Assembly: GCA_037179335.1 (NCBI GenBank)
Contig: JAKZHN010000039.1
Location: forward strand, 248,001 to 312,000
DNA length: 64,000 nt
Source: Cyclaneusma minus
Lineage: Eukaryota > Ascomycota > Leotiomycetes > Marthamycetales > Marthamycetaceae
Direction of reading: 5' to 3'
Shown here: positions 45,454-55,851 of the stretch, piece by piece
Layout: each line of letters begins with the position of its first letter
Numbering within the stretch: position 1 is the stretch's first letter
Made by a program: the position numbers and the translations under genes
Notes under the pieces: generated by a model
Databases searched by the model: none
What the model was told of the DNA's origin: nothing
Seen by the model: the letters and a program-made list of their open reading frames with translations, nothing else

Positions 45454-46002
45454 ATGCAGTACCGTATCTTCTTCGTCGGCGCTGTGTTCGCAGCTACTGC
45501 TCTCGGCGCAGCTATTCCTGGCGATGAGGAATGCCAGGAGTGCGAGAAGGGTAGCGGGGGCCCGAGCTGGGGTAGCGGCGGTGGTTGGGGACAGGGTGGG
45601 GGAAGTGGTGATGGAAGCGGAGGCAGTTGGGGATCAGGTGGCGGCCATGGTGGCGGCCATGGTGGCGGCGATGGTGGAGGACAGGGGACGTACAGATGCC
45701 CATCCAGCGACACCCAGCCTCTATGCTGCTCAGTCGATGTGCTTGGTGTTGCAGCCCTGGACTGCGGCCCTCGTGAGTATCCCTTCCCAAGCTCTGAGTT
45801 CCCGGCAGAAACTGACAGTCTGGCAGCGAGATCTACCCCTTCCAGCTTGAGCGACTTCCAATCTATCTGCGACCAGAATGGACAGACTGCTGAGTGCTGT
45901 GTTTTGCCTGTTGTAAGTACTGATTTTCAATCATTGTGAGATACTCGGCTCATTCAGGTGCAACAGCTCGGTCAGGCGCTTCTTTGCAATGGCGTTTCTT
46001 AG
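45454..46002 (+). CDS. Class II hydrophobin with a Gly/Ser-rich N-terminal extension
   Basis: Model join(45454..45772,45827..45912,45958..46002), 149 aa. A signal peptide (RIFFVGAVFAATALGA) is followed by a short acidic piece with two extra Cys and about 45 residues of Gly/Ser/Trp/His repeats (GGGHGGGHGGGDGGG). The hydrophobin domain follows: eight Cys in the order C, CC, C, C, CC, C, with QPLCCSVDVLGVAALDC and CVLPVVQQLGQALLC typical of class II. Such proteins are secreted and assemble at air-water interfaces on hyphae and spores. Introns after the fourth-Cys region and after VLPV agree with the two-intron pattern frequent in class II genes. Both introns have good sites (GTGAGT, GTAAGT). The domain identification is firm; the Gly-rich extension is unusual in length. 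Confidence 0.92.
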
Positions 46003-46522
46003 GTGCTCGACTGCTTTCTTGACGCCGGGCAAAAGGAGAGATTCGTCGTGGATATGGCTCGGAAAGTTGCGAATGTGCGTTGGCGTGAAGACGTATGTAG
46101 CTCGAGTAGTCAGACGTATAGTTATGCAACAAAAGTCTGAACTCTCCTGACTCCTCCAATAAACAAAACATGGGAATATCCCCAATGATCAAGAATATCC
46201 TCAAGAAGAAGAATATTCTCGATTGTTGTGAATACTTGGATACATATCAGACTACTGCCACGCGTTTGTTTCGAAGACCAAGGCTCACCGCCAGCCACAG
46301 CAACAGCAGCACCGAGAGCGCCACCTGCGCGGAGCTTACGACCGAGTCCAAGATCAAGATCAAGGCCAAGATCAAGGCCAAGTCCTGGACAGTGACGGAG
46401 CCGCGACTCCACAGCCCCTTGCAACTCCTCGCCAAGCTAGCACTCCTCGTGAGCCCAGCAGCCCCCTCCTCTCACCGTCCAGATCCGAGTACCCGGAGGA
46501 GACCGATAGTCCTCGCGACCCC
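46003..46522. other. Intergenic plus possible 5' coding part of the next gene
   Basis: From 46232 the frame of the next gene is open without an ATG. It encodes Gln-rich text (RQPQQQQHRER, QDQDQGQDQGQ) and then ASTPREPSSPLLSPSRSEYP, which resembles the repeats downstream. A spliced upstream start seems likely but no good donor was found. Confidence 0.45.
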
Positions 46523-47341
46523 ATGAGCCCCCTCATCTCGCCGTCTCGTTCCTCGACCCCTGAGGACGAGCTCTTCGAATGCAACGGGCTCTTCGAACTC
46601 CTCCCGGCTCGCCTACCCAACCGCGAGCCAGCATGCCACGAACCCGTCGTCAAACTTTCGTCGCCCTGTAGATATAAATACCCCGAAGAGACCGGCAGTC
46701 CTCGCGACGACAACACTTCTCTTGTATCACCCTCTCGGTCCTCGACCCCGGAAGTCGAGGACGAGCACGTCGAACTCTCTCCGCCTCGTCAGCATCGTCG
46801 TCGTCAGCCAGCCCGCGACCCCTTCGTCACACCCCGTATCGCCAGGCGCTGGCCACCCACGGAACATGCAATCCGTCCCTGGCCCCACTACACCCCGCTC
46901 GCCCCTTACAATCCCAACACGGGGCAACACGCCGCCATAGACGCGGGCAACGATCTCAACGACGTCTTCGACATGCCACCGCCACCACCTCCGGTAGCTC
47001 GTTCTCAGACCGCTGGACGGTCGAACAGTATCAACCCGATGGCTGCCATGGTATTCCAGACCCAGTACAACTTCGCCGTCGCGAATGGCTTGCCCATTCC
47101 GGCGAGGATTGCAGCGGGCATGGTGGGTTCGAGAGTGCCAGAGTCGGAGTCGGTGGCTGAAGCTGACTCCGAGACTGCTGTCGACTCTGGCTCCGAAGCT
47201 GACTCTGAGACTGTGGCGCCGGTGAGTGAGATGGGACCTCCGCCGAGACGTCTGGGTTCGCCGTACCGAGAGAACGAGAGTCTTGATGCGATTGGGGGAC
47301 CGCTGCCTGATGAGTGGTTGTTCGACTCGGACGAGGAATGA
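46523..47341 (+). CDS. Pro/Ser-rich hypothetical protein with internal repeats
   Basis: Open frame from ATG 46523, 272 aa, probably longer at the 5' end. A unit of the form YPEETxSPRD..SxLxSPSRSSTPExE appears at least twice in the annotated part (around residues 1-15 and 53-80) and once more in the open frame upstream of the ATG. The centre is Arg-rich (HRRRQPARDPFVTPRIARRW), then PPPPPP, then an ordered MAAMVFQTQYNFAVANGLPI, then an acidic Ser/Glu tract (ESESVAEADSETAVDSGSEA). The C-terminus is DEWLFDSDEE. No known family, signal or membrane segment. It ends 110 bp before the truncated MYND-like copy, so the two may share a duplication history. Confidence 0.6.
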   Translation: MSPLISPSRSSTPEDELFECNGLFELLPARLPNREPACHEPVVKLSSPCRYKYPEETGSPRDDNTSLVSPSRSSTPEVEDEHVELSPPRQHRRRQPARDPFVTPRIARRWPPTEHAIRPWPHYTPLAPYNPNTGQHAAIDAGNDLNDVFDMPPPPPPVARSQTAGRSNSINPMAAMVFQTQYNFAVANGLPIPARIAAGMVGSRVPESESVAEADSETAVDSGSEADSETVAPVSEMGPPPRRLGSPYRENESLDAIGGPLPDEWLFDSDEE

Positions 47342-47450
47342 CAGCAGTTGAAGTGTGGAGGATGTTCTGGTGCGGAGAAGGTGGTACCGTGGTGTGGAGC
47401 CAGCGGCGAAGTCAACGAAGCCTGCTGAGAATGCGTGATATGTCCGCTCC

Positions 47451-47587
47451 CGGCAAGCATGAACTTCAACAGGCTTGCCGCGGAGATTCTCTATCAAAAA
47501 GAGACCGAGACTCGTGGTTTCTGCGGTTCGAAGACGGAGCGAGAATTCAGCAAGTGCGACATCGAGTACTTTTTCAACGAGGTCTCG
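47451..47587 (+). pseudogene. Truncated copy of the MYND-like exon of the 50-56 kb gene
   Basis: Bases 47451-47587 align without gaps to about 50741-50877 at roughly 85% identity, starting from CCCGGCAAGCATGAACT. The frame is still open, but three zinc-binding Cys are lost: TCGFC became TRGFC, RECSKC became REFSKC, and YFCNEE became YFFNEV. Similarity stops at AACGAGG and the frame ends at 47670. The pattern (open frame, lost ligands, abrupt end) indicates a dead partial duplicate. Confidence 0.75.
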
Positions 47588-48759
47588 CAAGGGCTCGGAC
47601 ACGAACAAATTGGTTTCCTTTTTCTTTCTCCTTTCTGTGGTTGCAGTCGTCGTCTGCTGGTGCGTAGGTAGACAGAAAACATCGAATGCAACTGTTTCTT
47701 TCTGAAATTGACAGCGCGATGTGAGATCAAAGTTGTGAATGTGAGGTTAGCAAACAGGAAGGACTTAAATGATTTCACTTCCGTCTGCCTGTAAAGTTAA
47801 GAACCGTCCGAAGACAGTAAACAGATGCTTGGTCCGGAGCAATCATAGGAAATAGCAGTATCAATGTATCATTAACAGAGATGCAGATGGCATATACAAA
47901 ATGTCATAAAGACAAGAAGAAAGACGCTGGCTGAACTTCAAAACTTGTTTGTGACGCAGAATGCGAAGCAGGGATACCGACCACTGAAATGCTTGGAGAA
48001 AGTTCACACCTCGTTTTCAATTTTCCATCTAAGGAAGCAAGTCACGACTCACATCTAAGGACTCGTTCACGTCCCTATCTCTGGAAATAAGCCCACTCAA
48101 AGTAACTCAAAGTTGCGAGCCGAGATTGATGTACTCAGTGTCACGGCCCTGGGCCTTATGAGTAGAATTGGCAGTATTCTTCCTATTGGGGAAATACTGG
48201 TTGCCCTTTTGCATGGCTCAAGGGTAGCATAGACCACTAAGCTATGCAACGGCACTCTAGCAAACCAAGTCAGCTAGAGAGGGTGCGGGTTCAAACCCCG
48301 GCGCCAGCGCGTGAAATCCAGCCCTGTTACTGTTCAGTAGTGTTCATGTTGGTTTCTTTCTGACTGTCCAATTGTTCACATCGTGTGGTCTTTTGTGGTG
48401 AACGATTACACTGCATCTGATGGCGATTTTAGACACGTCTCTGGAAGAGAGCTCATGCGGGCTCATTACTTCTTCATCCCTCACCATTGCCAGACCTCAA
48501 GTCGTATCAGGTGCAAGTTGTCTTCAGATACCCTCCAGCCGTCTCTCTCTCCACATAGATCGTGCAGCGATATGTTCACCATGGCTGGACGGAGAGCCCC
48601 TTCAACGAATCAAGGCTGTTCGCGCACTTCACTATGAACATCGTTCAACTGCATGTGACGAGTACTAGAGGACATAGAAGTCAGCCTCTTCTCTGCGCGG
48701 AAAATATTATGTTATTGCTCAGGGGTTATCTGTCTTACCTCCTTCCTCGTCAAATGGGT

Positions 48760-49555
48760 GATCTACTCTGGCTACCCAGTGTGATCGTGCTTTCTGGTAT
48801 CCGTCTTTATCTGAAGGATCAACTCTTGCTACCCAGGAGGTCGTGCTGCCCTATATCCATATTCGTGAGAGAGACATCCTCCTCTGACGCACGCCATAGA
48901 AGAAAGCCTCATCATCAGTCTCATGCCTCCTCCTTCCATCTCTCTTGATGCATTTCTTGACAAACGCCAAACTCGGCGAAGATTTTAACGTTGAAACATT
49001 TCGTCCTAGATCTGGGGGCAAAACGGCATAGACACAGCATCCAACTCATCCCTGTAATCCTTGAGCCTCGCGACTGAGTCTGCGTCGAGAAATGAGGGAT
49101 GTTCTGGGACTTCTGGTGGACGTTCTGGGACTCCTGGCCGATCCTTTAGGATTTCACTTACTGATATTCGTTCTTCCTGGAAGCCACCAATCTTGCTACC
49201 CAGGTGTTTGTGCTTTTCAGATACTCATTAAAATCGGCAAAATCTCGTCTTCTGACTCAGGAGGTCGTGCTTCCCAATGTTCATTCTGACTTGAGCGACC
49301 TAGTCATGAGCCAGGGGCTGTACTCCCTCATCCAAAATTGGAGAATCTCGTCTTGTGACTCAGCAAGTCGTGCTTCCCAATCTCCGTTCTGACTTGAGAG
49401 ACCCAGTCGTAAGCTAGGGGCTCTACTCCCTCTCATTCTTGTTCGTTTGGGGATCTCTCGTGACTCAAGGGTTTGTACTTCCTGATACTCTCTCTTCTTG
49501 AGGATCCCCGTCGTATCACTCAGGGGTCTCTGTTTCTCCCTTCTTGCTAGAGACG
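48760..49555. repeat. Dispersed degenerate repeats of about 40 bp, seven copies
   Basis: A motif of the form GACTCAGGAGGTCGTGCTTC or TACCCAGGAGGTCGTGCT starts near 48768, 48826, 49189, 49251, 49352, 49456 and 49514. Read on the minus strand, several copies translate to similar text (QNGDWEARLAESQDEIL, QNEHWEARPPESEDEIL, EYQEVQTLESREIP). Frames shift between copies and stops intervene. It looks like the remains of a repetitive protein gene. Confidence 0.5.
49230..49438. repeat. 104-bp tandem duplication
   Basis: 49230-49333 and 49334-49438 align along their length, from AAAATYGG through AATCTCGTCTTSTGACTCAG to CTACTCCCTC, at roughly 80% identity. Confidence 0.7.
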
Positions 49556-50060
49556 TCGACTCATCACTCGACGTCTCGGACAACTCTGTTGGACATTGTG
49601 CGGCCCCTTAACTGTGGGTGACTGCCTGACCCCACACTGATAGTAATAGAACTTGACAAAAAGAAAGAATCTGGGATCAGAAGGAAGACATCGTCGCGGA
49701 GAACTCATCGTCTTGAACGACTTAGTAGGAAAACTGCTCAGCCCACCAACCTCGTAGAACGCCCAAGCTTTGGACAACTTCGTCGGATCCTGATATCAGT
49801 AGAACCTCCGGAATCGAAACAGATTCGGATTGAGAGGCGTCAACATCTCGGCGCCGAGAGATCAAGCGCTACACTCAGAAGCAACTTTGCCCTACTTCCT
49901 CACGACCACAAACCATCCCCACTTTGTTGACACGCACTCAGTCCAATCTTTCACATTGCCTCCCAACTCCCACGTCTAGAGCTTCTCCTTTGAGAGAAAA
50001 AACCTGGCATCAACTACGAGAGACAATTGTGTATCTCAGACCAACGCAGTGCCTGCACTA

Positions 50061-53000
50061 ATGGCTCCCGACCAACCAGTCAATGAAGCTGCGAGCATGC
50101 CGAGCTCGAGCTCCGTCCCCTTGGGCAGCTCGGGCAGCGGCATGGTGTTCAACCACGCGCTGTGCATCAGAAGAGTACGAGAAGCTTACGCTTCAACCAT
50201 TCCCAAGAATAACGAGGATGCCTCGAAGAAGAGTGGCCACAAAGCTTCTATCGTGATGGCTAGTGGCGTGAAGAGCGGCGGCGACGGTGGCTCCTCGCCG
50301 ATCGTCGGCGCAGTGCTCCATCGCATTGCAGAGTAAGTAGCGACCAAGTACCCGCACTCTGATGGCCATGGAGTTGAATCTAACATGTGTTCAACCAGGC
50401 TCGAAGCGCAGAAGAGATCCGACGAAGAGCAGCAGCGTTGGATGGAGAATGACCGCAACCACAAGCGCTTGGCACAAGAAGAGGCCTTCAGGGTGGCCGG
50501 CGAGACCCAACGCGAGTTGATGAGTGACCCAGTGGCCGAGTAAGTGACCAACCAAGCATTCGTACTCTCGCGGAGCTGAGTTGGAAGCTGACCTGTGATG
50601 ACTCAGACTCGAAGCCAAGAGAAGAGCCGACCGAATCCTCATGTTGCAATGCCTGGCAGAGTAAGTGACCGACCACCAAGCATATGTACTCTTTCGGGGC
50701 TGAGTTGTAACTGACCTGTGATAAATTAGTTTCGGCTTGGACCCGGCAAGCATGAACTCCAACAGGCTTGCAGCGGAGATTCTTATTGGAAAGGAGACGG
50801 AGACTTGCGGTTTCTGTGGTTCAAAGACGGACCGAGAATGCAGCAAGTGCGATATCGAGTATTTTTGCAACGAGGAATGCGAGAAGATGTCGGTCATCCA
50901 TCCTCCAAAAGACCAAACAAGCGTCGAGCGCCTTCGGGTTGCTGCCAAGCGGGGTGACAGTCCAGAGAAACTGCGCAAGGATACCGGCCTGTGCAGCGAT
51001 TGGGGATTTTCTGGCTTGGCCGGTGATAACAACTGGAACCTTCTCCTCGCCATCTACCGTGACGTCTTCGAGAAGGCCAGGATCACGGTCTCTGGCCTCG
51101 AGGAGATGAGAATGAGCGGCCATCTGCAGGACAAAGTGTTGGAAACACTCCATGGTGTCCCCGAGGAGGATCGTGGTAGCAATCTTGCCTGCTTCGACGC
51201 TGGCATTCGCAACGGCACGATGTACATCGGCGAGATGGGTCTTCAGTCCTACTGGTTGTATGAAGCAAGCAACTTCTTGGAACCGGAAGACAAGGTCAAG
51301 CAACTCACCGAGGTGAAGCCCCCAGCAAAGAGACAAGCTTGGAGACTGCTCAGCAGCCTGATTTTTCCACGGCTTCCAGATCCGGAGAATGATCTTCTGG
51401 ACTTTGGTGATGATCCATTCCATCGCTTCGGCTTTGTTGTTTGTAAGAACACGGACGAACAACGGGCGATGGTTGGTATGTACCGCGAACTTTTGTTGGG
51501 TCTCAAATACCACCAGAAGTTCGCGGAGCGCTCCATCAGTCCCGGCGATGAGACCGAAACTATATGCACATTTCGAGCCTTCTGGGAGGCCCACCAAGAC
51601 AAGAAGCTGGTGGAGCTTATCGAGCAGAAGCGACACGACTTTGACTTGGCTCCCGGCCTGTGGCTTCTCTTGCAAGACTTTTTGCGAGTTCCAAAGGGTG
51701 CAAAGGATCCATCAGTCTACGCGCTCCTGCACTTCCTGTGCTGTCCAGGCTTGATGGTCGCGAAGGGCGAGATGCAGCACGAGTTCGGATTTCGTTCGAC
51801 GGAAGCAGATGCAGACCACACTTTCGAGGGTCAGCGTATGTACTGTAGGGTTCTGGAGAAGATCACGCCGGCCAGGTTGCAGAAGCTCATCGACGAGGGA
51901 ATTGTGAAGAGGTGTGGTGGAAGTTGGGATGAGTTGGAGGCCGCGCTTAACAAGCGGCTCGGTGAAGTGATTTCGGAGGAAGATGGAGACTCGGACGAGG
52001 AGGGCGAACAGGCTCGGCCAACAGCGGAGTGCGCTGAGTCGAAGTCACAGCTTGAAGTCGCTAAGGTCGAGGAGCATTCGGAGCTGTCAAGCACTGACGG
52101 CGCAGCCAACGCCATTCCAGCTACCACCACCAAAGCTGGCTCTCCGACAGCTACCTCTACTTCTCACGACGCTGCATCTCCCACAGCTGCCTCTGACAAA
52201 GCTGCCTCTCCGACAGCTAACTCTACTTTGCGCAACGCTGCCTCTGACAAAGCTGCCTCTCCGACAGCTATCTCTACTTCTCACGACGCTGCCTCTCCCA
52301 CAGCTACCTCTACTTCGCGCAACGCTGCCTCTCTCGAAGCTGTCGCAAACACAACCAAAGTCGCAAAGGGCGCTATGATCTCTAGGACTCCTCCAGCTGG
52401 CGCATCCGGCACCACCTCCGATTCCGAACTCCCAAAGACTCAACCTGTCGGAGCTTCTCAATGCACCTCCAGCGATTCCAAAGCCCTCTCCCCCACCGAG
52501 CCCGCGTCTGAAATGCCTGTTCAGACTGCGACCAAGCCCGAACCAACTGAGCCCAAGGGACCTACTAAGGCACAAAGGAAGAGAGCTGGAAGGAAGGCGT
52601 TGAGGGCTGCTGAGCTGGCTGCCAAGCCAGTAGAAGCTGAAGAGGAAGAGTTTGCTGATGAAGTTGACGAGCTGCAGCTTGCCACTGCGTTCAGCAAGGC
52701 CAAGGCTGGCATTCTGCCGAAGACAAAGGCAGAGTCGAAGGAGCAAACCAAGTTTGTTAGGCAGTCGCACGCCGAGCTTGGCGCAGTTGTGAAGACCAAG
52801 TCAAAGAAGCTTGTTGGTGAGAATAAGGTGCCTGCAACGCCGACCAACACACAGTCGCACTTGGCGAAGCCGCCCACCAAAGCTGACACCAAGGTCGCAG
52901 CACCAAACAACACGAAGAAGGCCATCCCAAGCGAAGCTGTCCCAGCAGCCGCCGAGACTCCAAAGGCTGTGGAGGAACAGAGTACCCCGGTTGTCAATCT

Positions 53001-55851
53001 GGCAGCTGCCGACAATGTCCACGAATGGCCCGTACTGGAGCCGAAGGGCAACACCAGCCCTAGCGGCCCAATCTCTCCTCCGTGCACCTCTGTTGCTTTG
53101 CCTCCAAAGCCGGCGGTCAAGCCCATCAAGGCTGCCGAGAAGCCCAGCGAGAAGAGCAAGGCAGCGGAAGTCGCCAAGACTAAGGGCGTCAAGAAGGTTG
53201 AGCCCAAGGAAGTGGGAATGACTCCAGCAGTTCGACCCCCGATTGCTTCTCAGCCTGCAAAGCCTACTGCCAATGGCAAGGCTAAGAACACCGCTCAAAC
53301 CCCAGCCGCGGTTTCTTCTGTGATCACTAAGCCCATCGAGAAGGCTAAGCCCAAGCAGGTGGGCAAGACTGCAGCGGCTCAACCATCGAGCACCCCTCAG
53401 CCAGCAAAGCCTGTTGCCAACAGCGGCAAGGCCAAGCAACCCGTTCAAACCCCAGACGCCGTACCATCTGTGGTCGGCAAGCCCGTTGGACCGATTAAGC
53501 CCAAGGCAGTCGCCAAGCCCCAGGTGGCATTACCGTCTATCGCCTCCCAGCCTGCAAAGTCTGCGACCAAGGGCAAGGGAAAGGAGACCGCTAAGGTGGC
53601 AGCCGCTGCGCCTTCAGTAGTTGCGAAGCCCGCCCAGAAGGTCGTCTCCAAGGAAGTAGCCAAGACCTCTGTCGCTCAATCCTCTGCCGTTCCTGAGACG
53701 AAGAAGCCTGTCATTCCCGCAGGTAAGTGCAAAGAAGTCCCATCCGCTCCTCCATCCCTCCCACAGCCGGCGGCCACTACGTCTGTTGTGTCCAAAGACA
53801 ACAAGGACACTCCCGTCGGACCTGTCCCTCGCGTGTCCCTTCCTCCATCCACTGTACCGAAGGAGGTCAAGCAGGTCAAGGAGGTTAAGGAGGTCGTCGC
53901 TCGAATCGTCCAGTCTGCTCCCAAGCGGCCCGTCACCCCGCCCATTGCGACGAAGCTCAACGAAGAGGCCGCTCCGATCATCCAGTCTGCCCCCAAGCGG
54001 CCTACGACCCCACCCGTCGTTACCCTTCCTCCATCCACTGCATCGAAGGAGGTCAAGGAGGCCAAAGAGGTCGTCGTTCCAATCATCCAGTCTGCGCCCA
54101 AACGACCTATGACGCCGCCCGTCGTTTGTTCATCCACTGTATGGTCTCCTGAGGTGCCCGTTGCCGTGGTGAATGAGCCCAAGATCAAGGAGGTAGCTCC
54201 GACTGCCCAACCTCCCAAGGTTTACGTTACCTCCCCGACTGTATCCGAAGTCTCAGAGATTCCTTCAGTGTCCGACTCTGTTCACAAGCGATCCTCTTCT
54301 CTGCCTGCTGATCTGAAGATCAACGAGGTCATTCCAACCACCGACCTATTCCCTAAGGAGACCGTCGCCTCTGCCGTTGTACCAGAGATCAAGGAGGATG
54401 CATCTGTTGGCCAGAACACTTCTGAGATGCCGGCTACTCAGCAGACCGTGGAGGACGCTTCTGTTGATCGATCCGCCTCTGAACAGCCTGCTACCCAGCC
54501 ACTCAACGCTGATATTGTGGCCGTTCTCTTGCAACATCTTGCGGACGAAGGCATTTCAACGTTTGCTGTCATTCCAGCTTTGCTGGCGAGACTTGAGGTG
54601 GAGACGAAGAGCGATAAGAAGGACTTGGCCAGCACCAAGGAGGCTTTAGCCAGAGCCAACGCTGAAGTCGCAGAGCTTACTACCAAGTTGAGCAACGTCG
54701 AGACCAAACTTGCTGGTACAGAGAGCAAACTTGCCATTATGAGCGGAGCATATGATGACAACTCCATTGAACTTCGCAGGGTCACAGACATCGCGTTAGG
54801 AGCTGACGAGGAAATTGACTCTCACGTCAAAGAAGCCAACGAGAAAATTGCAAATATGAAGGAGAGAATGGGTCTTGCCGAGGCTCGCAAGGAAAACTAC
54901 AAGAACCGGTCATTTTATCTGGAGAAGCTGCTGGACGATTGTTGGGGTGTAGGCTGGGAGGAGAAATGGGAGCGAGAGAAAGCCGAGGAGCAAGCCCGCG
55001 AGACCCAGGATGATGACCACAACATGCCCGAGTCCTACCCAGTCCAGCAGATGGACCAGTCGACCTCGCGTGGCCCCTACTCGCAGCCACCGCAGTTCGA
55101 GCCCGCCGGCTACCAGCCCAACGTGCCGATGCAAGAAGGCTACAACTACGGTGGAACGGACATGCGCCGTGTGCCAGGACCGCCGATACCAGGATACCCT
55201 AACGGCTATCCTCTGCCTGCTCTTCCTCCCCCTCCTCCGCAAGGTTTCTACGGCCTCCCAATGAACACCGCCCCAAACCATGGTGGCCATTGGGATCCCC
55301 ACGGTGGTTTCGGAACTGTTCAGACGCATGTTCGCGGCGTGGATCTTCAGTATGGACCTCTTGATGCCCTCGCTCCGGCCTTTGTTTCCAACAACTCCTA
55401 TGATCCCAACAGCCCTATGAACTATGACCCTCGAGTCTCCGGACCGTATTATCCTCAGTATGCTGGACAGCACGAGCAGCGTGGCTCGGGATCGATTGAT
55501 CACTCGCACCCCGCCCCTCCTCGCTCGTCCAACCAGAACGGTAACAATCGTCAGGAGCGCGGCGTCTGGTTCCCTCGCCAGGATGCCTACCACGGCGGTG
55601 ACCACGGCCATGATGGAGGTCGCAACGAGGGACAGCGTGCTCGCCCCGAGCCGGTTTACCACAACAACGGCGGCTCGCAGCACGCTGGTGGTCAGAAGAG
55701 CGGTGGCGGCCAGAAGCACAACGGACCCAACCAGGGCGGTGGTGGTCAGAAGCACGGAGGATCCAACCAGGGCGGTTCCAAGGGCGGTTCCAAGGGCGGT
55801 TCCAAGGGTGGTTCCAACAAGGGCCAATCCCAGAAGGCCACCAGCAACTGA
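50061..55851 (+). CDS. Large MYND-like zinc-finger protein with long low-complexity region
   Basis: Model join(50061..50332,50399..50539,50607..50660,50730..55851), 1862 aa. Three introns of 66-69 nt, each starting GTAAGT, are related in sequence, and exons 2 and 3 both begin by completing ELEAxKR, so intron-plus-exon units were duplicated. Residues about 182-205 form a MYND-like finger (CGFCGSKTDRECSKCDIEYF then CNEEC) lacking the usual last ligands. Residues 206-560 look globular (GLCSDWGFSGLAGDNNWNLL, LDFGDDPFHRFGFVVCKN, WLLLQDFLRVPKGAKDPSVY). Then come tandem DAASPTAxS repeats, about 800 residues rich in K/A/P/V, three IxQSAPKRPxTPP repeats, a probable coiled coil (LARANAEVAELTTKLSNVET) and a Gly/Gln/Asn/Pro tail ending with GGSKGGSKGGSKGG. 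No known family; MYND fingers bind Pro-rich partners. Function unknown. Confidence 0.8.

Larger units (their letters stand above)
47342..50060. other. Intergenic, 2.7 kb, with decayed duplicates
   Basis: Contains the truncated MYND-like copy (47451-47587), a tRNA-like hairpin region (about 48198-48310), and a set of about 40-bp repeated motifs between 48760 and 49555 including a 104-bp tandem pair. No intact gene recognised. Confidence 0.55.

Noticed and set aside
46727..47608. Minus-strand frame of 293 codons
   Set aside because: Antisense to the Pro/Ser-rich protein and the MYND-like copy, and it spans both, which a real gene would not explain.
48198..48310. Candidate tRNA gene
   Set aside because: B-box-like and D-arm-like sequences lie on opposite strands and no acceptor stem closes, so it is not listed as a tRNA.
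54910..55827. Minus-strand frame of 305 codons
   Set aside because: Shadow of the low-complexity C-terminus of the large gene.
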